DNA of 64,000 nt from assembly GCF_003945595.2 (NCBI RefSeq), contig NW_024104405.1, positions 1,099,287-1,163,286 of the forward strand, written 5' to 3'. Shown here piece by piece: positions 48,067 to 61,046 of this stretch. Source of the DNA: Pipra filicauda (Eukaryota; Chordata; Aves; Passeriformes; Pipridae). The translations under genes were made by a program, and so were the position numbers. Numbering within the stretch: position 1 is the stretch's first letter; each line of letters opens with the position of its first letter. The notes below the pieces were generated by a model that did not search any database, was not told the DNA's origin, and saw only the letters and a list, made by a program, of their open reading frames with translations.

Positions 48067-49192
48067 ACAATACAGAAAGTCCTAGTTCGTTTAATTAATT
48101 GTCCACTGTCCACTTACTTAAGGGACCTCGTTACAAATATATCCTCATCACAATGACAGGAAATCTATCTGAAAAGTCTGCAAAAAGGCTATTAATGAAG
48201 AGAGTTTCTAATGCCTATGAGCTGAAATACCTTTTCACTCCTTTCGCCAGTAGTTCCTGTGGGTCATTTCTGGGGTCAGCAGTGGTGTGCAGAGTAAAGA
48301 CTCTGCCAGTGCTGGAGAAGGAAAAAAAAAAAAGAAGAAAAAAGTATTTCAGTATTGTCAATCTTTTATCCTTGAACGATACACTAGAGGCTGACATTTA
48401 ATACCCTAAGGATATAGATGTTTGAAAGCTGGTTATTGTAACAAAGGAAACCATCCAAACTCTGCAAGACCAAATGGATCAGATAAAGCTGACACTGAGA
48501 TAAATCTGTTTTACATCCATTCTTGCAAAAGTTTTGCTAATCTATGTAGTTATAGCTTTCCTGGAGCAAAAGGAGAGAGGAAAAAAAAAAGAACCCTCCA
48601 TTACAGCAAGTCAACATGTTGCCCCTATTTGTAATCTCCAAAGTGTAATGTCATGGTTAGAGAACATTTTTCTCCTGGATCTTGGGTGAACTCTACTAAA
48701 ATGAGAAAGATAAAGAAAAAATTGAGAAAAAAACACAGAGAGTGAGAGAGGGCATGAGGACAAACATGCATGCTCTTTCTGGTTGAACTTCCATGTTAAC
48801 ATAGTTTCTGTTTGTTTAACACATGAATTCAGATCTTTCATAGACACATACTCATCTTCCAACCAGTCAGAAACCTTAACACCCACTCTTCATTATCCGG
48901 TATTTATACCGCCAGATTGGACTTTCATATGGAAGCCTGGAGCAATGCTGGTACAGATGGCAAGATGACTCCGAAGAGATTGATGACTCTGAAGAAATAC
49001 ACAGTATTAAGTCAGAAGGTGCAAATGTTAACATTCCAATGCAGAAAAGAAATATTCCTTGCATACACTTCCCAGGTTTGTTTTCTCATGCATTACAAAG
49101 AGAAAGAAAAAGCCCTCGACACACCTTGTAGCTGGCAAATGAATGATAAAATTACTTCAGGTTTTTTTGTATGTCAACTGTTCATGCCTCAG

Positions 49193-49240
49193 GTACTTAA
49201 CCTTTACTTTAAAAACATGGTTCAGATCCTAGCCTTGAAG
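49193..49240 (+). other. Candidate 48-bp exon (unproven)
   Basis: A long T-rich tract ending GCCTCAG precedes 49193, and AAG/GTAGGT follows 49240. The 16 codons between are open in phase 0 at both ends and read VLNLYFKNMVQILALK. It is hydrophobic and not recognised. Its phase does not connect to the other candidates downstream. Confidence 0.15.
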
Positions 49241-51141
49241 GTAGGTGGGAAGAGGGGGGATGGTATTCCTGTAAATGTTTCATTTAACAAAGGCAGTTCT
49301 ATAAGAAAGTTCAGTGGTGAGACTCTGAATGGTATTTATTGTTTCAGATTTCAGGGCTTCCATACATCTGCTGCCCGTCAAAGGCAGATACCACATTCAT
49401 ATTAAGTGCCCTGTCTGAAAAAAAAAAAAAAAGCAGCACTCTCTTCTCCACGGCTCAGCCTCCAGGATTATGTGAGATGGGAAGCTGCAGGAAGTCAAAG
49501 TTCTAATTTGCTGTAAAGATGATCAACAAGAAAATCTCCTGTTATAAAGGGGAAGGGAAATTTTACTTATCTTTCTACATTCATGGATCCAGATTCAGAA
49601 AAGCTCTTAACACGTTCTTCTGTGTCTCCATGCTCAGCAAAGTGTCTAAGAACTTAGCTGAAGCAGAGACCTAAAGAAGAACCATTTATATTTACACTAA
49701 CTAAGCAGCTCATTTTACCAGGCCCATTACACGATTTCTGACTTTATTAGGTCTGTAATGTATATTTCACCCATGGTGAGAAACATGCTCATTCATTTCT
49801 TATGATATCATAGTCTTCTCCATGGTAATCTGGTGCTATGTGAAGAAAAACAATAGAAGAGAAAACTTTTCATGCCAAGATGAAGACAGATAAGGAATTA
49901 TGTTCAGCTGGGTGGGAGAATATATAAGAGGAACAAAACCACTGGTTCTGAGGATCTGATTTATTTAGTATCTGGCATTGGCCATAAAGTGTGGGCAATG
50001 AAAAGCGTAGCTGACCTCAATGCCTCCTTAGCAGCAATCAGAAATTCATTTCAGTGTGTGAGCATTTAATTAGCTTCACTGAGTTTACAAGACCTTCAGT
50101 CATTTTAAGATACTCGAGGCAACTACCCCACACATAAGATTACCCTGAATCTGGAATGCCAGCCACTTAGGAAGAATGTCTGGAGAGTTTTAATTGAAGG
50201 GGATTCCTTTGTTTTTATATCCATTTGATGTGCCATTACCATTTCCTCCACCACTAATTTACACCAAGGGACTCAACTATTCCAAACAATTGTTTTAATC
50301 AGTAAATTACAGAAAAACCTTCAAGAAAGTTTAAGGTTGTCTGTGTCTAGGAAAAGTCAAATGGTACTATTAAATTTTTACAGCTAATCTAATTGTTACA
50401 CAGTGCAGTCACTGTACCACTTCAGGCATCTGGGGAAAGTCATCACTTTCTCCCTTCTTTTACAAAGGACCTGAAATGTATTTGCTGCATGCATTTATTG
50501 CACGCATACAGTAAATATATATGGAGTGGGATTAACTAACAGGAGGCAATTACTAATTTTATTATGGCTTCACGAGGTCTGTATATCAAGCTCCTCTCCC
50601 TGGCAGGGATGAGGAATTGCTAAATACAGCTAATTTCTGGGCTGATCTTATTTATATACCGGACGCTAATCCTCTTCACATATCTCATGTGCTTCTTTCT
50701 TCTCAGAGATATTGTCCCTCAGTGACGTCCTCCTAGCATTTCATTAAATGCCTTCAGCCTCAGTAAATTACAGTGCTTTAAAAACATTGAGTTTAGCATT
50801 TAAAAAGAGAGAGAGAGTTTCTGTACGCTGCCATGGGATAAGGTGCAGTGAAAATCCCATACAAGCTAACTGTACTTCCTAATCAAATGGGTGTAACAGA
50901 TGGCTGCTAGAGCAAGCCATCACAATGGAAATATCTGCAGTTCTCATGGTAACGGAATCTGCCAGGTCTGAGGGATTTGCTGTTTTCCAGGACATCTGAG
51001 CTGCAATCTCTTTCGAGCTGTCTAGCAGTCTCAGTCTCGCTCTCTCTCACTCTCTCAGCATGATGGAGATAGAGTTGAAAGGTGGAGCCTGATTTTGCAT
51101 TCCAGCTGTGATTAAAGACATGCACACACAAATGCACACAT

Positions 51142-51144
51142 ATG

Positions 51145-51176
<32 letters not shown>

Positions 51177-51179
51177 GAA
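51142..51179 (+). repeat. (CA)n microsatellite
   Basis: About 15 CA units, mostly uninterrupted after CATACACA, preceded by looser ATGCACACA words from about 51120. A common vertebrate microsatellite, probably length-polymorphic. Confidence 0.95.
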
Positions 51180-53375
51180 TCAATGGGACTGCATATTCAT
51201 TATGCTATCTAGAACCTCATTAACCACTCAGCCAGAACAGCAAGAAAATTTTAATATTCCTCCGTCTTTAGAGAGGGAAAGAAAGAAGTGTAATGGGAGA
51301 GAGGGGGGAGAGAGGAAGATAGCATGTGTGTGGGGAATTAAGATTCATGAGACGTACCTTTTAATAAAGATATGGAGCAATGTTAAAACTAGCAGTTGTT
51401 TCCATTTCATGGCAGTATGTCAAGATGACTTAACATAGCAGAGTGAAACATCTGGCCTGAAAAAAAAATAAAATCATTATGTTGAATTTCCAAAACATAA
51501 TATAGAATCTATGGAAGAAGGAGAAGAAAAAGAAAAAAATATAGCAACTGCGTACCTTAATACTAAGTAAAAGCATGTGACAGACCTCCTGGTACTGTGT
51601 AATTAGAAAGGTGATCCTTCTCATAAGGTGTAGGATAGCATAAAGACAAAGAGCTTTAATTATAAATCTAAAGAATTGGGTTTAAATCCATAGGGCTCTC
51701 TTAAAAGGTTCTTATATTTCTGCATGCAATTCAGAATCATCAGCAGGAAGAAAATAATCATTCATGAGACTTTAATAAAAGTCCTTTCCTTCAAATCCCT
51801 ATCAATTTAAAGAAACAAGAAGAAGCATATTGCCTTCTTTGCTAGACTACCTGCTAGAAAGCACACAGAGAGTTGATTCACAGCTGCCTATTCTCTTGGG
51901 TATTTGAGCCTGAAGATCAGACAACATGTAAGAATTCAGCCGTGGCTCAAAATGGAAACAAAGACGACTATTCTTAAAGCAATGTGAAATGAAAAACTAC
52001 AGGCTGTAGACTGCAGACCTTAGCATGCTGATCCACCACATTGTCCTTGAGGGTACTAAAGTTAAATACATGTGACAGCCAAAGAGATGGGAAAAATGCT
52101 TTCCAGAATAAAATGACCCAATCTCCTTTTTTTTCATGATGTAGAATAAGCCAGGAAATATAAGCTCCTCAAGTACCCACTCAAGAACTGGGTATTTTAA
52201 GATGGTGTTGCCTACCTAATTGTGCACCACTGAAGAACATTTTTATGTAACCTTTTCTCTGCCACAAGTCTATTCCTCTGCAGTAATGACTTCTGGATAA
52301 GAGATTTAATTCTTATGTTGGGTTGATTAGTTTCAAATAGATATCTAGAGTTCACTTGCAACAGTTCTGTGACAGGCCTCTTGAGAGGCCTCCAAACCTG
52401 TTAACTAGCTAGAAATAGCTGTTGCTGGCAAGAAAAGATGGCTGCAACAACAACAGCTAAATAGAGATAATAGTTTGCATTCAGCACCAAAACATACAGC
52501 AATATGAGGGGTACAGACAGTCATGTCTGCTCACAGTGAGCAACGACTTAATCCACAAGCAGTTCCTCACAGTGCAGTAGGGCTCCTCATGCTGCAAGGT
52601 GCAGGGTTCCTTAGCGTGAGTTAGCAGCACTCAAATCCATGTCTACTGTCTGCGACTTCTGTGCAAACTAAATAACACATTTATTGTGTTGTTCTTCACC
52701 TGACTATGAGAGGCAGCCACCCCTGGACTGACTTTCAAAAGTATGTCACATTCAACTGAGTCAGTAGAAGATTTCAGTTCCTTTCTTAAAATACAGCAGT
52801 CATTTGCAACTGGAAAAATGGTGCATAATCGGTTCTGGTTGGGATGAGGGGGTTATAAAAGAACATATACAAGTAGTTCTGTTCATCCTCCCACTATATG
52901 AGGTACTGTGTGTCTGTGTTTCCCCACAAAGTCAATTAAGATTCACAATGCCATGGGCACACATACCTTTCTTTATGTTGCATTCAGCACTATTGTAGAC
53001 ACAAATTCTGCAAATACAGCCTCAATGTGGTTGGTTAAAAATTATTTTTCACTCAACTTGGAATACATCTAGGGCTAAGCAGCAACCATCCCAGCCTTAG
53101 TAATGATGCAAGAAACCAAGAAACTCTCTTACACATTCTTACTTGATAAAGCAGCCCTCCAAGTAACTAACTGTTCAACATCGTACTGCACTGCTACTAC
53201 TGTCCTGCTGATATTTATTCAGAGACCAGAGTGTTCCTTGCTGCACGGTTTGTTGAAAGTTCTGACTCAGACTACATTTGTGTGCTGTGCAGTGTGATCA
53301 ATGGCGCTTCAAGCCATGGAGCCTCACACACAGAATTTATCCATTCCTGCGATCTATTAGCTTCTCCTCAAGCAG

Positions 53376-53466
53376 CTAATCTTAGCACACACATGAAACA
53401 CAAGTCTACTTGCACAGAGCTCGCTTCTCTAGACATCATTTCCTTCCATTCAGAAACACTGTGTTG
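53376..53466 (+). other. Candidate 91-bp exon (unproven)
   Basis: Acceptor CTTCTCCTCAAGCAG at 53375 and a strong donor TTG/GTAAGT after 53466. One frame is open throughout (two bases, 29 codons, two bases), with a peptide including STHMKHKSTCTELASLDIIS. The pyrimidine tract is moderate. The protein is not recognised, and the reading phase does not match neighbouring candidates. Confidence 0.2.
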
Positions 53467-56400
53467 GTAAGTAATTTTTACTGTCATCTGACAACTTCTC
53501 TTGCCCATTGTTCACAGATGGTTCACTTATATGCATTCCTTAGCAGGAAGCCTGTCCCTCAACCTGCTCACCCTACTTGCTTTGTGCCTTAAGCACTATG
53601 ACTCTACCAGATTACCAAGTCTACTCATTTCTGCTATGCTTCTCGAATATGACATTCCTTGGAGATCAGGACAACAAGAAAGCCTCCTTGACTGTCTAAA
53701 AGTCTTTCTTTACCCCAGTCAGAGATCGAACATCCGATCTTCAACATTAGCAAACTGTACCGGATACGGCATCTGGGTATCTCTTGCATCCAGTGTCAAT
53801 CATGCCTTCCTAAAACATTGTCCATCTTGAGCCCTGATACACCCTTTCTGCTGGGATAACTCCATCATGTACCTCTGATGCAGGAGATCTAGTGACTCCA
53901 GCAGACCTCACGGTCTACGGCAAAGTTGAAGTGGTCCCAAGCCACACTCTATGGTGAACCTTGTTAATCCTCAAGGTAGATCAGAGGGTTGCATTTCAGT
54001 TTTAGGATGTGTTTATGACACACTTTTAACAGCTGAAGCTCTGAGAAGTCCTGAGTTTCTTTCAGTCCCAGATTGCTCCTGGTCCCCAGCTGACTCCAGC
54101 CCAGACAAAAAAATCATTGGTACTTAGAATTAGTGGGGTGGTGCAAGCTGGAATCATAAAACTCTGAAATAGACCCTGTTGCTATTTCAGTTCTAATTGC
54201 TCTCTTTGCTGCCTGGTTAGCAGACACTTTTCAATCAATTGCTGCATTTGTGCTGACAACACTGAATTACAAGAGTTGCTCTTGTCATTTCTGTGACCTC
54301 CATCTTCAATTGTTCTTGCTTTCTGGCCAGGAGCTAAGGGACCTTATTTCTAACACTCACAGCCATAAAGCAGGGAAGGAATCTTCCCATACCCAACAGC
54401 CCCAGATTCCGAGTTGCTACAGAGAGCACACTGCAAACCTGCCACTGCACATTAGTTGAGAAGCTGACCTGTAATACTTATGTGGGGATGGAGTCCTGTG
54501 ATTTGTCATTTTAATGATAACCAAAAAAAACCCCAAAAAACTAAACATCCCCTTTTACTGAAGTTGTCCCTTCCTGGCAATTTCACACAGAGATCCCAGA
54601 CCCTAAACTCCTCAGCCCCCTGAGCCTTTCCCATCCCCTGCAGGGATTTCACACACTACGATGAATCCGCTCCAGTCAGCAGCTCCTGCAGTCCCGTGCA
54701 TGCTTCTAACACCTGCTAACAGAGGGGGTAATGGATGAGCCCTGCCCCACCCCTTCACACAAAGTACGGCCTTATTCTTCAGAAACACTGCTCAGAGCAG
54801 GATGCTCCATTACTGGACACTCCTATAAATACACCACACTTTCAGATGGAGGAAGCAAGCCTGCTCTAGTAAATATTTTAGCAATGAAGTGGCATGGGGT
54901 TCTTAATGCTTGTCGTTTTTCAACATAAGAAGCACTCCATCAGAAGGTGCTCTGCCCTCAAGGGAGAGAATGTGCATTCTCACACTAATGGGACAGCCAG
55001 CGGCCAACACCTTATCAGTATTAACTTTCCTTGATAATGTTTGGTTTTTCCTCCACTCCACCACCTAATGTTCAGGAAGCACTTGATTTAATAAGAAAGT
55101 TCATAATGTTAAGTTACAGACACCAGGAGAGGGAAGCCTGGTAGACTACAATTGGCAAGCAACAAATTATTAAAAATAAAAATCTTGGTTTTCTCGAGGA
55201 TAAAAATGTTTTTGTCTTTTTTTTTTTTTTTCTTTTAAAAAGGAGCTTTTGTCTCTGTGGTAAGCTTGGTGGTGAGCTGGAATGCTTGTGGTGATTGAGA
55301 TGGGGAAAGCAGCAGAGCTTTGGTGGTCTGGAAAACAGTGTGTAAGCAAGGAGTGAGGGCATGCAAGCCTAGATATGGCTCTGCTGACACTAACCTAGTT
55401 GTTTTATGGGGATAATACCAATTGCTGAGCACAGTAATGCTGCCAGGACTAACTAGGACTGCCTGTAACACAGGCAAAGAGAAGGATAGTATTTTACAGC
55501 ACGCCTGAAGTCCAGGCAGAAGAGCTCCATGGCAACATGCAGGGGTCTGTTATTCTTCCATTCACTCTCAAGTGCAGCTCCTGGCATTGATGTGATCTCT
55601 ATACCATGAGGCACGAAGGATCTTTGCTCCTCTTTATCTCCAAGCTGCCAAGTTGCAGCTCTTTCCTCAGCCTTATCCATCCCTAGAAGTGGGGTTGAGA
55701 GAGTAACATGTCTCTGCAAAACTGTTCTAGGATGCCTTATGAGAAAAAAGGAACTCCGGAGGATGGTTTCTGCAGGGCCTTGAAAGATTTTTCTGTGGCA
55801 AGAGATATATAACCCCAAACCTGCAATGTGCAAACAGTTGCTAACAGGTTTAACTTCATGCATGTGACGATTTCTAGAAATAAGATATTTCACAGGTATG
55901 TGTACACACACACACAAAAAAAATAGTCCTGGATCCATCCCACACATCTTTGCCTGTACTAGTTTGAAAACTGTTTGCAATGACTGGAACAAAGATCATA
56001 CCGTATTTCCTTTAGATAATGGGAGAGAAGAACAAAAATCAGGACTGTGGCAAGTGCAATATTTCATTCTTTCCCTTGCATACTCAGCAGACTTTGTAAT
56101 CAAGCTTCCTCACTTGAAGACACCCTTCCTGCAAGTATGGAAATGGGCAGTGTCTGTTTCTCAGATTTGTGAAATGTCATCTTATCAAAGCTGTTATAAA
56201 AGAGACAGGACAGAATGTCATCTGCCTGTAGAATGGGAGATGTGTGCTGTTGCTTTCCTGCAGAGGTGACCTTGGACCTCTCTTTCACTTCCAAAGCTTT
56301 ATGTGTCTTGATCATTTAGATGCTAAGTTTGTAGGAGGAACAGAGAAGCAATTTTTACTGTATGTAAAGTGTACAGCACAATGACACCATCTCAGGTGAG

Positions 56401-58845
56401 GTAATGTGCCTGTATAAATACTTTTTTTTTTAATGTAAAGCTTAAAACATCTGCAAAGACATCAAAAGAGGAATGAGCATGCTGCATAGTAACACAATGC
56501 AGCTGACAACTGGCTGATCTAAGATTACTTGAAGTCCTCTTGCAAGCTTTTCCTCTCACCACTCATCTGTAATGTCATTTGGTCAAATTCTAAACAAACG
56601 TGGCACAATACAAAACAAACAGCTGTGGTTCAAAGGGAGCATGCAAGGCACAGGCCCTGGAGACAAAGCCCAGAGGAGAAGCAGAAAATGGCCATTTCTA
56701 GCAGGAAGTGTGAAGAACTCACACAATTATCAGAACTGCACTTTTGCCTTTCAAATCTAAGGAACAATGAAGAGCAAGACAGAACACTGAAAGACATGTC
56801 CTTTTTTTTTTTTGTCTTTGTATATCCTTTGTAGTAAATAAACCTTCCTATTTCAATTTTTGGCAAGGTGACAGAGTCTAAAAAGGAGTAGGAGAGATAA
56901 TTGAAATTAACAGGAGAAGAAGGTGCAATTAAAAACAGGCAAAAATTATTCCATAAATAAGAGGTTCCAACTGAAAAAGGTTATTACTCAGATCTTTAGG
57001 TTGACACCTGAAATCAAATCACCCTTAATGTGAACATTACTACAGGGGAAAAAAGCCACTGTAGACATTAGGCTCTGGATTATGGAAGAAATGAGGTTTG
57101 CTTCTGACCTTACTTTTCATCAATTTAAAACAACAAAGAGATCACAGTTTACTCTTGGTAAGCTAAACTTTCCATAACAGCAAGGGGTTTTCCCTGTTCT
57201 TAAATATTCTCCTGCTCTGAACTGGAAGAGGAAGCTGGATTGTTTAGGAAAAGAGTTTCTTCCTGGTCTCAGTTCCTGTTGTGCTTAGCTATTTTCCAGA
57301 GGTCTTAATACACATTCATCCTACACAGAGACAAGAAAAGGAAAACATTTTTTACCTGAACAAGAGGCTCTGGAGAAACAAAACTGTCTGGAATAAAAGC
57401 TGAGAATCCATGCTTCAGAACAGTTTGCTTGCATTTCTAGTCCAACTAATCAGGCAAGTTTAAGTATTTATATTTCCCATCTAATAGCAGTCCACATTGT
57501 TGTAGCTCACAGGAGAGTTTTTGGCGTCCGCCAGTCTAAATAAAATGATTCAAAACTGAATCATTTCCTGCAATTTTATTTCATAGCTGAATGCACACTA
57601 TAGCAAGATAAGGCCACAAACACATGGGACTACCTCCAGAAAGTCATCTAACCCTCTGGGTTGCTTCAAGTGGAAGCTCTAACTGGCTACAGTAGATTTT
57701 GTTATTATTATGGCATGGAAATATACCTGCAGGAGATGGTCAATGACCAGTGGCAGCTGAGACAGGGCAGTAATCACATTGCAACTGGATTTTCCACCTA
57801 CTGCCAGAGAAGAAAGGGATGCTTCCCAGTCTCTATCTCAGCTCTTTTAACTGAGGGATCAATATCACCGAGACAGAGGGAGAAAGACAAACAACCAGGA
57901 AACAGAAAAGTAACTGCGGGCTGCCACACTCACGGAGAGGGGAGATAAAAGCCTGCTGCACTCTGAAATCTAATATACTTACTCACCTGGAATGAGTCTC
58001 CTGAAAAGGGCAAGCCTGCTCAACATCCTCAGCCAATACCCCCTTCCACAGATGAAGCACCAGTATTTGGAAAGCTCTAGCCTTCTTAGGCTCATTAAAA
58101 TCTAACTAGCATTTACAGCTCACATCAAGATGAGGCGTCAGCAGAAGCAGGACCCTGTAAATTACGCTGTGTAACCAATGTGCTACAGAACAGTCTCCAT
58201 TCTCCACGAGACATACGCTTCTTTTGAGGAGCAGGTAAGGGATGTGTTGTCTTACTTGTTACATGAGACAAAAAAGTACGCTTTGGGTGCTGAAGACGCT
58301 TCTGAGAAAGCAATCACTGAACAACATCTCAGCAGAAATAAGATCTGCTAGAAGACCGAAGTTTCAGACCAATGTAATGTGCCTTTAAAAAGTACCATGT
58401 CTATACTGCTGTACTGCTTACTTTCTGAAGCTAAGCCAGAGGGATGTACATAGTAAGATCTTTGTCTCATTTCAGGGAGGATACAGGATAAAGATTCTGT
58501 GCCAGTAATCTTCCCTGGATTAATGGTTTCTCTTTTATCTGCTGTATTTCTGCTCAGATGTCTTTGCTCTGAATGAGTCAGTGGAATGCAAATGATGAGT
58601 ACAGTCAGTCTGAAAATATTTAAATCTAGCTTTCTACTGCACTGCAGGTTTGTGGAAAAAAAAATACACACATATAAATATACATGCAGAATAAAGGGCA
58701 GATGAAAATTACAGGTATATCAATAATGAAAAAAAACCTAAACCACTGGGGGGGTCAAATTGACAAGAAATTCATTTTTCTGTTTCTCCTTACTTTCTTT
58801 TCTTCTCTTTTTTTTTTAATTTTTTTTTTTCCCCACAAATATCAG

Positions 58846-58869
58846 CATTTAGATGCTTGCTATGAATGG
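58846..58869 (+). other. Candidate 24-bp microexon (unproven)
   Basis: A very long T tract followed by CCCCACAAATATCAG and, 24 bases on, TGG/GTGAGT, a near-consensus donor. The insert encodes HLDACYEW in phase 0. Splice signals are strong but so little sequence carries no coding evidence. The T tract itself may have created the acceptor-like look. Confidence 0.15.
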
Positions 58870-59098
58870 GTGAGTAAAATCTGCAACACTCCTTTTCTAA
58901 GCCTCAGACACTATACAAAAACGTATCTGTTAGAATAGGAACTTGTTTTTGTTCAGGTTGCTAAACGCCCTATCTTTATTATCCCCAAAAGTATCTTCCC
59001 AAAGATAGCATTCTTAATCCTGACAAAGCAGAAACCAGACAGTCTAGGCATGATTTCTTTGGATTTTCTCTCTTTCCTTCTTCTATAACATATTTTTA

Positions 59099-59222
59099 AG
59101 ATAAGACTGGATGTGGCACTTAGTGCCATGGTCTAGCAACTGCAGCAATAATGGATCAAGGGTTGGACTTGATGATCTCGGAGGTCCCTTCCAACCCAGC
59201 TGATTCTATGATTCTATGATTT
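59099..59222 (+). mobile_element. CR1 3' end with terminal ATTCTATG repeats
   Basis: Begins in the middle of the 3' region (AGACTGGATGTGGCACTTAG, TGCCATGGTCTAG). It continues GGTTGGACTTGATGATCTCG and GAGGTCCCTTCCAACC and ends GATTCTATGATTCTATGAT, the signature 3' terminus of CR1. It is the best-preserved CR1 terminus in the window and lacks everything upstream, the normal result of 5' truncation. Confidence 0.98.
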
Positions 59223-60964
59223 CAGGTTTTTTCATCCTGTTGGGGTGTGGTTCCTCTCCTCTTCTTCTTAGGGCATAGGTTTCCCCATAGCAAGTGACAA
59301 CATTCCATAAGCAACCAGGTTAGGGGGGTTTTTTGAGTTGCATCTCTGTTTGAGAAGCCAGGAGAGAACTCATGGGATTTTGTCATGGTCTTCAGCAGGA
59401 ACTGTCCTCAAGAGGTGGCTGCCCACAGGGTTTTTACAGTATCTAAACAGCAGCACAGAGGATCTCCAAAATCTGGAAGGAGGAATTGGAAGGGAAAGAC
59501 TGGATAATTTCCTGGGCTTTTGCAAATTTTGTGAGAGTTGCCTTCAACACACAAGGCTCAGTAAAAGACCTGTCCTGAAGTAAGCAGCACCTTTCTGATT
59601 AAGGATGCTGTAAAGAGTAAACTCTTCATCAAGAAAGAAAACACCAGCATTAACTTGGTATCTACTACTGTACTTAACAAGAAATTAAATAGCATCATAA
59701 ATTGTGCAATCACAATCATTTGCAAGAGAATATTAAGCCCTCTAGCCCATCATAAAAGAAATTCTCCTTCTGAAAAGCTGCCTATAAATACAGCTGCAAA
59801 AAAACAAATAAAACAAAGATTCATATTGTCTACCCAATCCATGTGGGACTTAAGAATTAGTTAACAGGAGGGATCTACTTTTAACAAAAAAAGAAGATAT
59901 TTCTATTTTGATGGCTTTGTAAGAAACCACCTTTTCTAAATTTTCCTTAAAAATTAATTTTGTAAGACTTTTATATTGAATTTGTATTAAGCATTGAATT
60001 TTCAAATGTCATTTTTAAAAGTCTTAATTCACAACAGGTCTGGTTTTCAAAACAAAAAAATAACTTAGTTTTCCATCAGTTTTCATTGAAAAAAAATAGA
60101 GAGGATTTCCTGAAGAATGGAACCAGCAGTTTTCAAAACACATCTTTTAAAATGGTAGAATATTGACAAAAATTAAATTTTCAGGTGAAACATCCAGATG
60201 TCCCATAAAATAAGCCTTTTTTTTTTTCTTTTGTCCTCCTGTTCCCAATAAGAGGAGACACTTTCAAACCTCTGTAGTGTGTTTTCAGGTCTGTTGGAGC
60301 ACTGCACCACCACAGGACCAACAGCTGGGTGTGAGGAGCAGGTCTGTCATTGTGCAGTTCTCACAAGAACACCCAACAAACTCTTCCAAAGAACTGTGAA
60401 ACTACATTCTGCCCTGTTATGTTGTGATTAACTGCCACCCAGTAATGCCCAGAACTTCTTCCAGGTCTTCCTGAATGATGGATGACTAAGGTACTTCTGG
60501 TAATTTTCAAAACTTCCACAAATGTGAACCTCAGAACCAGGACAGCTTAAGCAAAAGGACAACGAGAAATCAAAACCTACCTTTGCAGTGGAACCACACA
60601 TCTGCTCTACAGAGGAATTAATGAAGGAAAGGAATCACTGTGGCCATTTTTACACTGAGGACAAGCTAATGACGACCTTCCTCCACAGGCTAGCCGGGTC
60701 ATTCTGCAAGGCTGGTGCCATCAGCTTTGCCAAGAAAGCTGCCCATAAGCAGGGGGATCAAGATCTATCTGTAATTATGTTTTGAATCAAACTAGCTAGT
60801 CCCTGCTACCATGAAGCATCCTAATGACATTGACAGCAATCCCCACAAATTCACTAGTCTCACAACAGCCACATTTGTTTCAGCAGGACAAGGCTCTGCT
60901 ATGTGGACAAGGAGCTTGCAGCCTCAGATTTATACTTCAGATGGCTTTTATCTGTCTTTTACAG
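59223..60964. other. AT-rich unique stretch
   Basis: No gene recognised. Frames at 59338-59583, 60588-60785 and others are short and unfamiliar. Confidence 0.4.
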
Positions 60965-61046
60965 TTTCCTGAAAACCACTTACAAAGCACGACTCACTTC
61001 AGCTTACAAGACTGCTTATACCCATGAGCATCTGCTTCAGTTATAG
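60965..61046 (+). ncRNA. Candidate noncoding exon, 82 bp (unproven)
   Basis: CTTTTATCTGTCTTTTACAG ends at 60964 and TATAG/GTAAGA follows 61046, both close to consensus. All three frames contain a stop; the longest open one ends with TAG as its final codon. If it is spliced, it would be in a noncoding transcript, an untranslated region, or a stop-containing alternative exon. Confidence 0.2.

Larger units (their letters stand above)
45441..51141. other. 5.7-kb AT-rich stretch with no confirmed gene
   Basis: Contains an open segment at 45803-45971 between a weak acceptor and an AGG/GTAGGA donor, and an open frame of 162 codons at 48917-49405. Neither is recognisable. It also holds the A/C-rich low-complexity tract and the short exon candidate listed separately. 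Bases 50100-50960 read like typical AT-rich conserved noncoding DNA, with TAAT-type homeodomain cores and a CATGGTAAC half-site, but conservation cannot be seen from one sequence. Confidence 0.35.
51180..59098. other. 8-kb AT-rich stretch with no confirmed gene
   Basis: Mostly unique. A perfect 10-bp hairpin with a 4-base loop lies at 57543-57566. T-rich runs occur near 55218 and 58809-58830. Two short exon candidates are listed separately. Bases 52320-54100 lack simple repeats and could be an old, unrecognised interspersed element, but I cannot name one. Confidence 0.35.

Noticed and set aside
48917..49405. 162-codon plus-strand frame as a single-exon gene
   Set aside because: No promoter context, no domain and no poly(A) signal close after the stop. 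Only the small splice-bounded part at 49193-49240 was kept as a weak candidate.
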